This document shows, in pieces, positions 11,233 to 23,823 of a DNA stretch of 64,000 nucleotides. Within the stretch, counting starts at the first letter, position 1; every line of letters begins with the position of its first letter. The notes beneath the pieces are model-generated. The model did not search any database. It worked only from the letters and a program-made list of their open reading frames with translations, and was not told the origin of the DNA. Both the position numbers and the translations under genes were made by a program. Origin of the DNA: Malus domestica (Eukaryota; Streptophyta; Magnoliopsida; Rosales; Rosaceae); assembly GCF_042453785.1 (NCBI RefSeq), contig NC_091675.1:32964501-33028500 (forward strand), given 5' to 3'.

Positions 11233-12177
11233 TTAAGCTCCATTAGGGCTTACGGCATGGAGAGGTATTTCCTCCACGATATGCTCCTCAAACAGGTCGT
11301 AATAGGGCTTCAAACGATGCCCATTCACCTTAAATTCATGGCCGGTTTTCATGCTTTGGACTTGGACTACACCATGGGAAAAAACATTAGTAATAACAAA
11401 GGGGCCAATCCACTTAGAGCGTAACTTACCGGGGAATAACCGAAAGCGAGAATCAAAGAGAAGCACTTTCTGCCCCTTGGAGAATGTCTTTGTACGAAGC
11501 ATCTTGTCATGATACACCTTGGTCTTATCCTTGTAAATCCGAGCATTCTCGTACGCCTCGTGCCTAATCTCCTCGAGTTCATTTAATTGGAGCTTTCTAT
11601 GCACCCCGGTAGCATCTATATCCATGTTGAAGGTCTTCACAACCCAATGTGCTTTGTGCTCTAACTCGACGGGCAAATGACATGGCTTACCATAGATGAG
11701 CCAAAAAGGGGACATGCCAAGGGGAGTTTTGTAGGCCGTACGATAAGCCCACAATGCATCGTCTAAGCGCAAGCTCCAATCCTTCCTTTTTGGCCCCACA
11801 GTTTTCTCAAGGATTTGCTTGATCTCTCTGTTTGAAACCTCGGCTTGCCCATTGGTCTGAGGATGATAAGGTGTTGAAACCTTATGTGTAACGTTGTACT
11901 TTTTTAGCAAAGCCTCAATGGTTCGATTACAAAAGTGGGATCCTCCATCACTAATGAGAACTCTAGGCATTCCAAACCTAGCAAAAATGTTAGTTTTCAC
12001 AAAATCTGCAACAACCTTAGAATCGTTAGTATGGGTGGCTTTTGCTTCCACCCATTTTGAAACGTAATCAACAGCTAGCAAGATATAAGTGAAACCATAA
12101 GATGGAGGGAAAGGACCCATGAAATCAATACCCCAAACGTCAAAAATTTCAACAAAGGATAGGGGTTGCTGTGGCAT
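11233..12177 (-). pseudogene. Athila integrase (core and C-terminal domain)
   Basis: An open 314-codon frame covering the integrase catalytic core and C-terminal region. The DDE residues lie in WGIDFMGPF (first Asp), LISDGGSHF (second Asp) and [16 protein letters not shown] (Glu). The C-terminal GPF/Y-like part reads [19 protein letters not shown]. The zinc-binding N-terminal part is in the preceding frame (12178-12300), cut off by a TAA at 12178-12180, so the integrase cannot be made as one polyprotein. The frame itself is undamaged. Confidence 0.88.
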
Positions 12178-14381
12178 TTAATCCTTGGTACCTATGTTTC
12201 CCATTCTTTGGCACCGATCACACGTTAGACAATAAGTTCTAGCATCTTTAAACAACGTGGGCCAATAAAATCCACATTCAAGAACATTTAATGCCGTTCT
12301 TTGAGTGCCAAAATGTCCACCACAAGCATAAGTATGACAAAATCTTATAATCGAAAGAAATTCACAATCATGCACACATCTAAGCAAAATCTGATCAGAG
12401 CAATACTTCCACAAATAGGGATCATCCCAAACATAGAAACGTGCATCTTTTCGAAGTTTATCACATTGGTGCTTGGTGAGAGTGCTAGGAACTTGTTTAG
12501 ACACTATGTAACTCACTAGATCGGCATACCATAGTTCACTTACCTCAATGGACAGCAGCTGCTCATCGAGGAAAGTTTCAGGGATAGGCAGGTTATGCTC
12601 ATGCTCCTCATGGACCATTCGGCTCAAGTGGTCAGCCACCACATTCTCGCTTCCTTTCTTGTCTTGGATTTCGATGTCAAACTCTTGAAGAAGAAGCATC
12701 CAATGAATGAGCCTCGGTTTTGCTTCCTTCTTCATTAGTAAGTACTTTAAAGCTGCATGATCAGTATAAACAATCACTTAGTTCCAATTAAGTAAGATCG
12801 AAATTTATCTAAAGCAAAGACAACAGCTAGAAGTTCTTTTTCCGTTGTGGAGTAGTTCAATTGGGCATCATTGAGAGTCTGAGAGGCATAGTATATAACA
12901 TGCGGCTGCTTGTCTTTTCTTTGCCCCAAAACAGCACCTAATGCATAGTCGGATGCATCGCACATAAGCTCGAAAGGAAGGCTCCAACCGGGAGGAACAA
13001 TGATAGGGGCTGAAGTGAGCTTCTCTTTGAGCTGCTTGAATGCTGATTCACACTCCTCATCAAACTGGAAGGGCACATCTTTTTGAAGCAATCGGCAAAT
13101 GGGGTTGGATATTTTGGAAAAATCCTTGATGAAACGCCTGTAGAACCCTGCATGGCCAAGAAACGAACGAACCTCTCTAACCGAAGTATGAGAGGGTAAG
13201 TGACGTACACGGTCTATTTTTTATTTATCTACTTCAATTCCTTTTTCTGAAACAATATGGCCTAAAACTATACCTTGTTTAACCATAAAGTGGCATTTTT
13301 CCCAATTCAACACAAGGTTAATTTTAACATATCGTTTCAAGATCAAGGTCAGATTATCCAAACAATTATCAAAAGACTCCCCAAATACACTGAAATCATC
13401 CATAAATACCTCAATTATCTTCTCAACATAATCGGAGAATATACTTACCATACACCTTTGGAAAGTGGCAGGTGCGTTGCATAGGCCGAATGGCATGCGA
13501 CGATAGGCAAAAGTTCCAAAGGGACATGTGAATGTGGTCTTCTCTTGGTCATCCGGTGCTATCACAATTTGGTTATATCCAGAATATCCATCAAGAAAAC
13601 AATAAAAAGCACGACCTGCTAACCTTTCAAGCATTTGGTCGATGAATGGCAAAGGAAAGTGATCTTTCCTCGTTGTAGCGTTTAGCTTCCTATAGTCAAT
13701 ACAAACACGCCATCCGGTTTGAATTCATGTAGGTACCAACTCGTTCTCATCATTCTTGACAACAGTAACTCCAGACTTCTTGGGAACGACTTGAACTGGT
13801 GAAACCCAATGGCTATCGGAGATAGGATAGATCACGCCACAATCTAAGAGCTTGATTATTTCCTTCTTCACAACTTCCATCATAGGAAGGTTGAGACGGC
13901 GTTGAGCCTCTCGGGGTGGTTTAGTCCCCTCCTCAAGAAGTATGCGGTGCATGCAAGTGGTGGGGCTAATTCCCCTAATGTCGGCCAAGGTCCACCCCAT
14001 GGCTGTTTTGTGCTCTCGTAGCACTCTCACAAGCTTTTCTTCCTCATGTGTCATGAGACTTGAAGAAACAATGACGGGCAATGTCTCATCATCTCCCAAA
14101 AACACATATTTCAAATGGTCCGGCAACGGCTTAAGTTCAAGAGTAGGTGCCTGATCAACAGAAGGTAACATCTTAGTAGAAACTGAACTTGAAATTGAGA
14201 GCGGAACCTTACCATATTGTTGTGGAAGCGACTCAAGGGTAGCCACAACCTCCACAACTTCCTCATTAAAGGGCACGACATTGGGCTCCCCAATTTGGTC
14301 GTGGGTTTGCATTGCCCCAAGTTCTTGGTTTTTTAGTTCTATGCCCTTCGTAATGGCTATTTCAAGGGCATCCTCGTTCAA
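12178..14381 (-). pseudogene. Athila reverse transcriptase - RNase H - integrase zinc finger
   Basis: Successive frames encode the RT fingers/palm (13725-14381; 13221-13652 with catalytic VFMDDFSVFG), RNase H (12774-13210 with MCDASDYALGAVLGQ, then 12178-12777 with [12 protein letters not shown] and [11 protein letters not shown]), and the HHCC integrase finger ([10 protein letters not shown]). Lesions seen: TGA at 13725-13727 in the conserved stretch before the RT palm, TAA at 13221-13223, a one-base loss at about 12775, and TAA at 12178-12180. Each family motif is otherwise present, so decay is recent. The product cannot be translated as one chain. Confidence 0.9.
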
Positions 14382-14396
14382 TTCCTCAAGATACTC

Positions 14397-15506
14397 CTAC
14401 GCCAAAGAATCAATAACATCAATAGAAAAGCAAGAGTGATCATCAACAGGATATCTCATAGTTTCAGAAATATTAAAATTGATAACTTCCCCATCAAATT
14501 CCATCGTCAAAGTTCCTTTGTATACATCAATCTTTGTACGGGTTGTCTTCATGAATGGCCTACCAAGAAGAATCGGCAAAGAGGTGGAATGGATTGAATC
14601 TTCCATGTCTAAAACATAAAAATCAGCTGGAAAGATCAAATGGTTCACCTGTACTAAAACATCATCCAAAACACCTTTTGGGTATCCGTTAGAACGATCA
14701 GCCAATTGTATAATCACACCATCCTTTTTCAATTCACCCAAGTTCATAGATGCATATATAGAGTAAGGCATGACATTTATAGATACACCTAAATCTAGCA
14801 TTGCATTTTCAAATCGAGTATTGCCAATCACACAAGGAATCGTAAAACTTCTGGGGTCTTTGCATTTAGTGGGCAGTTTACGTTGCAATACGGCTGAAAC
14901 ATTTTCACTTACCTTAACTACCTCTTTGTTCGACATTCTTCTCTTGGTTGTGCATAACTCTTTGAGAAATTTGGCATATTTCGGGACTTGTTTAATTGCC
15001 TCAAGGAGTGGAATGTTTACTTGCACTTTCCGGAATGTTTCAAGAATGTCCTTCTCACTCTCATCTTTCTTCGATTGCATGAACCTACGAGGAAAAGGAA
15101 CATGAGTCAGATTAGTATTAAGTGAATTTGAACTCAACTTACCTTGTTTGGCCGATTTAGGAATGATAGGGGCCTGGGGCAACGGTTGATTCACTCTTTC
15201 CGTGGGTGTGCTAGTGCTCCCCTCCTCATTTTGCAGGTTTTCATCCTCTTTTTGGGCAGATTTAGGAGTGTCGGACTCACTTCCAACTTCTTTTCCACTA
15301 CGCAACATGATGGCTTTGGCGGATTCGAATCCGCCCTTTGGATTCACATTTGTTGAACTTGGTAACTTGCCTTGTTCTCTACTGAATTGCCCCATGAATT
15401 CAGCCATTTGTCCCATTTGTTTTTTCAAATCTTCCACCTCCTTGGCTTGATTTTGCATGCCCTGCGCCACATTGGTTAGCAATTGAACAAGTTGATCATT
15501 ATCCAT
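14397..15506 (-). pseudogene. Athila linker and aspartic protease region
   Basis: An open 369-codon frame. The N-terminal part is Gln/Lys-rich with a coiled-coil-like start. The C-terminal third has the retropepsin-like domain with LDLGVSINVMPYSIY, where the usual D-S/T-G is D-L-G as is common in this lineage, then LILGRPF-like ILLGRPFM. It ends in TAG at 14397-14399 within a normally continuous polyprotein, just before the RT start at 14381. Confidence 0.82.
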
Positions 15507-15691
15507 GGGCGAACTTGTTCTCGGTTGGGCCGGGGGTGGTTGATTTTGTTGATATGGTCGTGGGAACCCAGGGGGTTTTGCCTAAATCCCCCTTGTTGTG
15601 CAGGTTGTTGGGGCTCTCTCCACTTCATATTAGGGTGATCTCTCCATCCGGGGTTGTATGTGTTCGAGTATGGATCGTATCTGGTTTAATT

Positions 15692-16737
15692 TTAGCCTTG
15701 GAATCCAATAGCATTGGCAGATTCCCATCCACCATTCTCGATCAACTGAGGGCATTTCTCAGATGGATGCCCTTGAATGGAGCACACGGTGCAAACTTGA
15801 TTTTCTTGTGGTTTTGACCCAATTACAACCTGAGACACAAGAGAGGTAAGATTAGAAAGTTGTGATTGAATTTCAGAAATTGCATTTACCTCATTCACAC
15901 TATGTTGCCGTGGGCCTTCTCTTTGTCCAACACCCTCATATTGTTGTGCATTGTGTGCTCGGTTTGCAATTAAAGTTTTGGCAGCCACCGGAGTCATGTC
16001 AACCAACGCACCACCCGCCAATGCATCTAGCATTTGACGTTCAATGGGGAGGAGTCCTTCGTAGAAGTATTGAATGAGCAGCTCCTCCTTCATTTGGTGC
16101 TGTGAACATGAAGCAACAAGAGTTTTATAACATTCATAATATGTGGGAAACGATTCACCTTGATTTTGTTGAATCCCACTAATCTTCTTCCTCAAGAGAA
16201 TGACTCTCGAAGTGGGGAAAAACTTCTCTAAAAACGCCATCTTCATGCTTTCCCAAGACGTGACCGTTCCGGGTGCTAACTCATAAAGCCAATCTTTAGC
16301 CCTTTCCAAAAGAGAGAATGGAAAGGCCTTCATCATCAAAATGTTCCCATCGACATTGATGGGAGTCATGCTCGAACAAACCACTTCGAACTCTTTAAGA
16401 TGCTTGTTTGGATCTTCCATGGACAGCCCATGGTATTTAGGAATGTGATGCAACAAGCTTGACTTCAATTCGAACTCATTGGTCTTGCCTTGAGCAGCCA
16501 TAGGGTATTGAATGCAAAGGGGTGCGGCATTGCCAACCCCGAGGCCGAGAGTTCTTTGATTGTACGATTGTCCGCTGCCATGACTTCTTCTTCTTTTTCT
16601 TCAAATTCAGATTCGGCCTCTGAACTTGAACTAGGTTCACTAGGTTCTGGATCCCTCTTCTTTCTTCTCAAAGTTCTTTCAAAATTGCCGTCGAACTCCG
16701 AGATGTTTGCACTAATATGTTGACAACTACGAGTCAT
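15692..16737 (-). pseudogene. Athila gag (frameshifted)
   Basis: The gag capsid region is recognisable (FELKSSLLHHIPKYHGLS, DWLYELAPGTVTSWESMK) with a CCHC zinc knuckle, C-x2-C-x4-H-x4-C, in CTVCSIQGHPSEKC. The N-terminal 70 or so codons (from ATG at 16737) are in another frame, so a frameshift lies near 16530. Two TAA stops close the gag frame at about 15683-15694, and another frame change follows before the protease frame at 15506. The product would have coated the particle RNA; this copy cannot make an intact Gag-Pol. Confidence 0.88.
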
Positions 16738-16841
16738 AAACTAGTACCTGAAAATAAGAAATAAACCCAATCAGCAAACTAAAATAAAAACACACAAAAA
16801 TAAATAAAAAGAAACAACGAGGGATTAGCAAAGTTGCTAAT

Positions 16842-16859
16842 TCCCCGGCAACGGCGCCA
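16842..16859 (-). promoter_or_regulatory. Primer binding site, tRNA-Asp type
   Basis: The minus strand reads TGGCGCCGTTGCCGGGGA, five bases from the LTR end. It is complementary to the 3' end of plant tRNA-Asp, the primer known for Athila elements. Confidence 0.8.
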
Positions 16860-16864
16860 AAATT

Positions 16865-19587
16865 TGATGCAATGAAAGTTAAGCACTCAAATTAAACCCT
16901 CTTTTGACAATTGTAGTATATGTATAAGTAGGGATCGTTCTTAAACCGGGGATTAGGAGGGCTTGCTAAAACCTCTAAACTTACTCAAAAACATAAAAAT
17001 AAATTAAAAACGTTTGAATAGACTCAAGGGACTCAAAACAGATTCTAAAGACTCAAAACACCTTAAAAACACTCAAAATTGCCTAAAAACAAAGACTAGG
17101 TAGTTTCTGACTCTAACACAACTTTGGACGAAATTTGGTTTTTGACTTGACTCAAAACACTCTAAAACACAAACAAAACAGATTTTAACACTTTGAAACA
17201 AGAAAGTAAAAGGGGGGTTTTAGTTTTGATGAATTTGAAACAAACAAACAAACAACTTATAAAATTAGACAGATTGTAAAACGAATTTAAGAAATGAGAT
17301 GATGGATGGATTAGTTAGAGGTCCGTTCTTCACACATGACACACTTGTATATGAATCGATTTCCAATTGCTTTTCAATTAACTATGATGCTCAACACCCC
17401 AAATTAACCGTGATGCACAAATTAACCCTCAGATTTTCCTTTACTCATTGAGTTGGATGAATGCATGCAACAACCCAAATCATTCTCTAAAAGTCCCCTA
17501 TATGAATGCATAATAGAGATACAATCAGAGATCATTACGTTCAATGAAAATCATAAGTGTTGACGAGGCAATTATAACTATGAATGCATGATACATTTGC
17601 CAAGAATTCAATTAACGCGATTGTGATAAACAACCTTCACTACTCATGAATATAAACTTGTAACGATTAGGTGAAACTCATTTATATTCTAGCATCTAAT
17701 TCATGCATGAAAACTAAGTATGCATCCTTAATAAACATACAAGAATTAGTTATGAATAAAATAGATAATTGAATTGCAATCACAACTTATCAAATCACAA
17801 TTGGAGGAAATCAATTCAAATCTCAAGCATGTTCATGGCTTCAAACTTCCCCCTAACTAAATAGGGGTTTAGTCACTCATAATTGCAACAAAATTAGAAA
17901 GTAATAAAGTAGACATTGAAAGCAAGAACGAAGTACACCTAAAACGCTCCAAAGTTCCAAGCTTGAAACGCCAAGGACCTTTGTTTTCACCACCTTGTTG
18001 TAGCACAAGTGTCTAGGATTTGTATGGATATATGGATGGAATGGATTTGCACGGCTAAGAGATGAAAGTGTATGGATTGGTTAGATGAATGAATGGAGGT
18101 CACTACAAGGAAATTGTGTTTGTGAATGAAATGAAGCTCTTTTGATGGATCAAGATTGTACCCCTTTGGAAGGGGGGTGGTGGATGTATTTATAGGCTAG
18201 GGAGAGGACCACTCCATTTCCTTTGCATGTGCAGATTGCATGGGTGTGTGCTGTCCATGTTTCTCCTTTCCTTTTGCACACACATGCTTCATCATTTCAA
18301 CCACCAATCCACCCATTTTCTGCCCATGTTTCTCCTTTCCTTTGCATGTGGGTGTGTCTTCTCTTTCTAGCTGTGCATTTCCACCTGCTCCAAAGCCAAA
18401 TGAGTGCAATCATAACCCCATTTGCTGCTGAGTGTTGATGACAAAGCAAAACACAAAACAAGTGCCTTTACTTTCTCATTTTATTAGCCAAATCTGCTTA
18501 GCCCTTTTCTGAACCTTTCAGTGTTACAATGCCCATAACTTCTTCTAGAAACATGATATTAACAATCCGTAAATTTCTCCAGAAAATAGACATCCATAGC
18601 TTTCCAAGCATATAAGGCTCATTCTCTCATTCATTCGGAGCTGTTCGTAACATGCTTCCAAAGTCAGCTAATCTGCACAGGCAGTTTTGACGAATTTGTT
18701 GGCTGTCCATGTTTCTTTTTTGCACATGCCTTGTATAATGTTGTCTCCATGTTCTTGTGGCAGAAATGTTAAGTAATGATGAAGGGTTGCTGGTGCACAA
18801 GTGTGAAGGATGGTGCTCAAGGCCTCTTTGCATGTGTGTGTATGTCCATGTAATCATCATTTCCACATCTTCATTCTTCATTTTCTGATTTCCTGCTGCC
18901 CATGTCGTGTGTTTCCTTGCATTCCCATGTGTGTGTGCTGCCATCTAGTCATCATTTCCACATGTACAAGCTGTCACACTTCCACACACACATGCTCTTC
19001 ATTATTTCAGCCACAATTCAACTCATTTCCTGCCCATGCCGTGCCTTTCTTTCCCATGTGTGTGCTGCCATGCTTTCTTCCATGTGCCGTGCCTTTCTTG
19101 CTGCTTTCTTCTTTGCATGTGTGTGTTGTCATCTTTGTTTCTCCTTTGCACATGACATGTGCTATCCATGTTTAGATCCCCTTTGCATTTGCACACACTT
19201 GCTTCAACATTTCAGCCACAAACCACTATACTTTCTCTCCATGCCGTGTGTGTGTTGTCTTTGCATGTGGGTGTCTTTGCATGTACCTTGCATGATGTTG
19301 TCTCCATCACATGGCAGCTATGATGTTTGTTAGTTGTAGGTCACACACTTACACACATATGCTGAATTCTAATCTTCCCAAAACGTCCATCCTCATGTCT
19401 CCAAGTGCATGCAATCCATTTCGTCCCAAAATTGCTCTAAAATGCACCAAAATGCACTTTTCTTGCCATCTTTGTTATTAGGACCTACAAACATACGAAA
19501 ATGGTTTAAAACACTCTTATAAGCAATAACTAACTAAGTAAGTGTAAGAAAACATATTAACTAAGTCGCATAAATATGCTCCTATCA
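16865..19587 (-). repeat. Athila 5' LTR (2723 bp)
   Basis: The promoter-bearing copy for the genomic transcript. The TATA box is at 18187-18196 on the minus strand, with U3 to its right (about 18.2-19.59 kb) and R/U5 to its left. It is nearly identical to 4468-7204. Confidence 0.92.
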
Positions 19588-20627
19588 CGCTGCTGACTTT
19601 TGAATCTTGCGACTGCGGCCAAGGAAGGAACATGTCTCGGCCTTCAGGTTCTAGAGCCTGAAGACAAGGCTGCTAGTTCTGTGAAGTTCAATATCAAATT
19701 CGGCTTTCATGGTGCCTGATGTAGTAACCTGGTAACACCTCACTTCACCAAGAAGGCTGATGAGATGACCTTTGCCAATAAGGATTCGAAAATCCTTCTC
19801 GACCGAGACTTGGATAGGTAATCAGTCGGCCGAGAAATAGTGATGTTTATCCAAACTGAAGGTGCTCATTGATCGGTTGATTATACGGCTCCAGTGTTGT
19901 TTATCCAAATTGAAGATATGTCGGCAGAAAAAGAAAATAAAAATCTCAAGGTTGTTGAGAGGTTTCGTGTAAAGTGAGAGTTTGCTCAGGGCAATTTTTG
20001 TGTTGAATTGGAGGGAGCCTCGAATATTGCATGGTGTCTTATATTTATATGGACGAGTATACAGTCGATAAGCTCTGAAGTTCCACAATGCTACTAAAAC
20101 TCTTCCACTATTTAAGCTTTGATCAAATCCCAATCTCTTTAGTGTAATCCGCATACATCTTTATCATGTGCCTATGCGAAGGCAAACAGTATTTCATGAT
20201 GAGTCCACGTGCTTGAAGAGATGTACTTCCATCTCAAGTAGGACTCTAGGTTTATAACAATAAGCCATGTGGGCTTGTCTCTGCCTCAAATGTCGCATGC
20301 ATGCCGATCTCCATGCAATCTTCATTAATTCACATGGAAATTCACAAACCAACTCAATTTGATTGTGAGTCAACCACTCATCACCTGCAGCTCTGTACCT
20401 AAGCAAGATAAGCACCCACTATTTATCAGAACGTACACCTTTGACCAAAATGTCTTTCATCCCAATCACTTCACTTCCATGCATGTCATTTATTTTCACC
20501 TTTATTTCACTTGCTGACTATTATAACCCTTATTCAACACATTAATATTCACATCCAATAGCTTAGAACCTTGTTCATTTAACAGTCTTGATTGCTCGGA
20601 CCGATGGTGCAAAATTGGGTCCAAACA
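19588..20627 (-). mobile_element. TRIM/LARD second LTR, right piece
   Basis: Continues the LTR broken at 4467, starting with the duplicated cgctg and ending at CCAAACA (20627). It is clearly more diverged from the 2227-3454 copy than the Athila LTRs are from each other, so the TRIM element is older than the Athila insertion. Confidence 0.85.
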
Positions 20628-21087
20628 TTGCCCCCCCCAATTTTCTTGAGCTTCAGCTCGTAAGCTGAACGGTTAAGGAAATTGATTGTCGTTCCTTGGT
20701 ATCCTCAAATTTCTCGGCCTGAGTGTGAAAGGCCGAAAAAATATTGCCGAACCAAGCACCAAATTATGCTTTCTTGAGACTCTATCTGACGAAATCACTT
20801 CACATCATATGCGCATAGACACTTTTCTTTTGAAATGAAAACAAACTCCAACATGTGAACATGGAGAATGTCGTGCATCCAGCATGTGAATAGGGAGAAT
20901 GTCATGCATTCCAATAAAGCACATGGTATCTCATGTTTTGGATGATGGCAAGCTCCACCGTATGAACTGGAGTAATGCTAATCCACATGCAAATGTCTAT
21001 CACATTTTCATTCTTTTTTTACTTGATATATATTTTTCACATGTGATTGGGCAAACAAGTCAGCATGCTCCCACATTTCTCTTTTTT
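20628..21087 (-). mobile_element. Second, truncated TRIM internal domain
   Basis: Matches 3455-3907 (polypurine tract, GAGCTTCAGCTCGTAAG, the GAATGC(C/T)(A/G)TGCAT repeats) and then stops abruptly at about 21087. The order LTR - internal - LTR - internal is what unequal recombination between LTRs yields. A short LTR-end-like fragment recurs at 21174-21215. Confidence 0.75.
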
Positions 21088-21215
21088 CAGCGCAAACCTC
21101 ACCGAATGTAATACGGTTTGGCCTATTGAAGTTCCATGGCAGCACTTATGAACACGAGAGACGAACAAAACTTGAGATTGCTCGGACCGGTGGTGTAAAA
21201 TTGGGCCAAATACTA

Positions 21216-21487
21216 CCATAGACTGTAATGTTTGGAGTAGGATAAGACTTTTCCTGGTTGCTTGCATTTATGTGGAGAGGAGTCGAAATTTGCCTTTGGC
21301 AGTAAGTCTACCCTAGGTTGTCACGTGGAGGCATGTGATTCATTGGTGTGGTGAGCTCGTTTTTATTATAAAAATGGAGAACAGTGGGAAAACAGGGTAT
21401 GGTTGATATCGGAGTGTCAGAGATGGGAAGTGAAGTGTATGACTCGGGTGAGTTGTCTTGTTTGTACTCCATGATGAAGCTCCCTCT
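21216..21487. other. Unassigned intergenic sequence
   Basis: I see no gene, repeat or coding signal here. Confidence 0.4.
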
Positions 21488-21921
21488 TAGACAATCTCCA
21501 ATTGAAAAGGCTAAAAATAGTTTTGTTTAAAATTATAATCTTATAAAAAATTATTTTTATATAAACAATTTTAAGTCATACTCATATATCATTTCTAACC
21601 AAATAGCTAAACCTATCCCTCTCAATAATTTATTAGTTTTAAATTTATACTTTAAATTTATTGGTTAATTTAATTAAACTATTGTTGAATGTTTTTAAAT
21701 TTAACCGTTAAATTTGAATCAATTATTGGAATTGAAAAGTTGATCGCCAAAAAAGCTAAAAGGGGGCTACATTTGAGCAACCTGATTCCCTTTTGGCTAA
21801 ATAATGGTCTTGTGGGCTCCATAAAAATTATAGCCTTGTCATCGGCTAGAGATGGTTTTTGGACAAATCAAGCTATTTTTTGGTTTTTTAACCTTTGACC
21901 CTCTCCATTGAAGATGACCTT
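21488..21921. mobile_element. AT-rich MITE-like element
   Basis: The ends are weak inverted repeats: AATCTCCAATTGAAAAGGCT at the left, and TCTTCAATGGAGAGGGTC read from the right. The interior is AT-rich with no coding potential. Family and target duplication could not be fixed by eye. Confidence 0.5.
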
Positions 21922-22417
21922 ACTTCGGGATCTTTTAACGACTTGTCGTTTGTCTCATGCTTCTTCATACTTCTCTCCTTTCCTATTCTCATCATTTTTC
22001 CTCCTCTCCTCAAACACTTTGTTTTTTTGTCTTATTTTCTTTATAAAAAAAAAATTAATATAAAATATTGACGTAACTTAACCATAGTTGTACAAGTAGA
22101 AAAAAAAGGAGAAGGTGAGAGAGAACATAATGAGAGAAAATCATCCATTTGAAAGAACCAAAAAAGGACATTAGACTTTCCCTTGTCTAGGCCCGAAAGA
22201 TTGGTTGAATAGGAGAGATTTTTCAATATTATGAAAATACGGTTTGGTACTCCAAATATAATAAACCATTAGTTGAAATAAATTTCTTGTTAATAAGATA
22301 GAATCATGTGCAAAACATGTGAGTAATTTATCTTCTTCTTCTATTTTTTTTTAATTTTTTTTTATCAAATAGAGATTCATATAAAAGTCAGAGGAAAACC
22401 CAAGAAAGAACTACAAG

Positions 22418-23090
22418 ACTTATGTGGCACGCAGATTGACTAATATTGAGCTAACTGGGAAAGGGTCCAGATTAGTTGATGGGGAGGATTTGGTAGAAGG
22501 GATACGGAGAGGATCCCTTTCCAGCTAACTACATCATTTAGTTGATGTGGGCATGCCAATTCTCAACCAAATTCGATCAGAAAAATGAGATGAATGCGGT
22601 GGTGTGGTGATGAACCGCGTTGCTGATTTATGCACCGAGTGGCTTTAGCCAAAGAAGAAACATTCTCGGCTTTGAGTTTTAAAAATTGAAGACAAGGCTA
22701 TGTACAAAATTCAATCTTATGCACCCGGTTTAGCCTCTTTAACTATATTTCTGAAAATATAGGTGCGTCGAACTGGAATCATGTTGTATGAACAAAAATA
22801 ATTAGAGGAAATGAGAATCTTTACGATAATGGTACCGAACTCTAAATGCACTTGTGAGTAACTTCATAGAACGCCTCACTTCATTGGAAAGGCTAATGAA
22901 GTGACCTATTTAAGCGAAAGAATTGTAGATTCTTCGTAGGCTAAGACTTGAGATAAATAACCAACCGAAATATTAGTAGCGTTGTTTAACCAAACTGAAT
23001 GTACTTCAAAACCAACTATTTTACGACTCCACCGATGTTTAACCAAACTAAATATGTTGCTGGTTTGTCAACCTAATAACATTGATAGTT
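22418..23090 (-). mobile_element. Degenerate TRIM-family LTR copy
   Basis: Scattered matches in order to the 2227 LTR: GTGGCACGCAGATTGACTAA, GAGCTAACT, GTGGGCATGCCAA, GAAGACAAGGCTA, CGCCTCACTTCATTGG and the GTTTAACCAAACTGAA repeats. It is much more diverged than the other copies, so it is an old insertion or a sister family. Confidence 0.6.
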
Positions 23091-23096
23091 TGGCTA

Positions 23097-23235
23097 AAGG
23101 CAGTGTTCTAAAACGCGGGCTAGGCGGCTGCCTAGGCGTTAGACGGCAGGCCCCCGCAGCGATTATTATGAAATCGTTCAACAAATCGAAAGGGCTATTA
23201 ATCGGTATCTAGGCGGCCTCTTGGTTTTGTAATAC
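23097..23235. mobile_element. CTAGGCG-rich hAT-like MITE fragment
   Basis: Contains CTAGGCGGCTGCCTAGGCG and a further TCTAGGCGGCC. The same words characterise the larger copies at 33109-33759 and 47092-57860. Only part of the element is present. Confidence 0.55.
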
Positions 23236-23369
23236 AAAAAAAAAACTCTTTGTACTGACGACAAGAGAGTGATCTGTTGAGGAATGAGAGAGAGATCTAC
23301 AATTTTGTTGTTGAAAGAAGAGAGAGAAAGCTGTCTGGAACTTCTTGAAACCATCGCCGTCGGGGATCA

Positions 23370-23823
23370 CCACTACACTGACCTACACAATTCAGTTGAT
23401 TTTTAGGTTGGGTTGGTTAAAGGGAATCCTAGTCCTACTGCTTGGGGGGTTAAGGATTGGCATGGTCAATTTCTTGGTGGTTTTTGTCAAGGTATTGGTC
23501 ATTGCAATTCCTTTTTGTGGAATTATTAGGAGTTCTTCTTGGTGTTGATTTTGCGTATCAGAGGAGTTGGCATATGCTTTGGTTGGGATGTGATAATTCC
23601 ATGGCCTCTTCATACACAATGGTTTACTTTTTTGGCTCGCTTCAAGATGATGACTGTTTACTGCTTTCACATTTACTGGAAAGGGAATGTTGTTGCGGAT
23701 AGCTTTGCTAACATGGGTTTGGCTTTCTCAACCTTGGCGTGGCATGCTTCACCTCTGTCGACAATTCTAGCTTCACTGCATTCAGATTTTCTTGCCTTAC
23801 CTGGTTTTCGATTTTCAAATTAG
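23370..23823 (+). pseudogene. LINE RNase H domain fragment
   Basis: In two plus-strand frames the sequence resembles the RNase H (RVT_3-type) tail of plant LINEs and related non-LTR proteins: WGVKDWHGQFLGGFCQ, then FHIYWKGNVVADSFANMGL, corresponding to the family's HIYREGNxVAD motif near the catalytic Asp, and a LALPGFRFSN end before TAG. A frame change lies near 23530-23545. Upstream reverse transcriptase is absent, so it is a 5'-truncated or eroded copy. The T-rich sequence after 23830 fits a LINE 3' tail region. Confidence 0.65.

Larger units (their letters stand above)
4468..19587 (-). mobile_element. Athila-type Ty3/gypsy element, 15.1 kb
   Basis: A complete element in minus orientation: LTRs at 4468-7204 and 16865-19587, PBS matching tRNA-Asp, gag, protease, RT, RNase H, integrase, a 4-kb spacer, then the polypurine tract. 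By hand comparison the LTRs differ at roughly 29 bases plus two indels over about 2.72 kb (about 1.1%), so insertion was recent. Despite this, gag-pol carries several stops and frameshifts. The Athila assignment rests on the gag sequence type, the tRNA-Asp PBS and the order RT-RNase H-INT. The envelope-like region is replaced by an antisense ORF module. Confidence 0.92.

Noticed and set aside
16842..16859. Partial tRNA gene
   Set aside because: Only the 3' acceptor complement is present, directly beside an LTR; it is a retrotransposon primer site.
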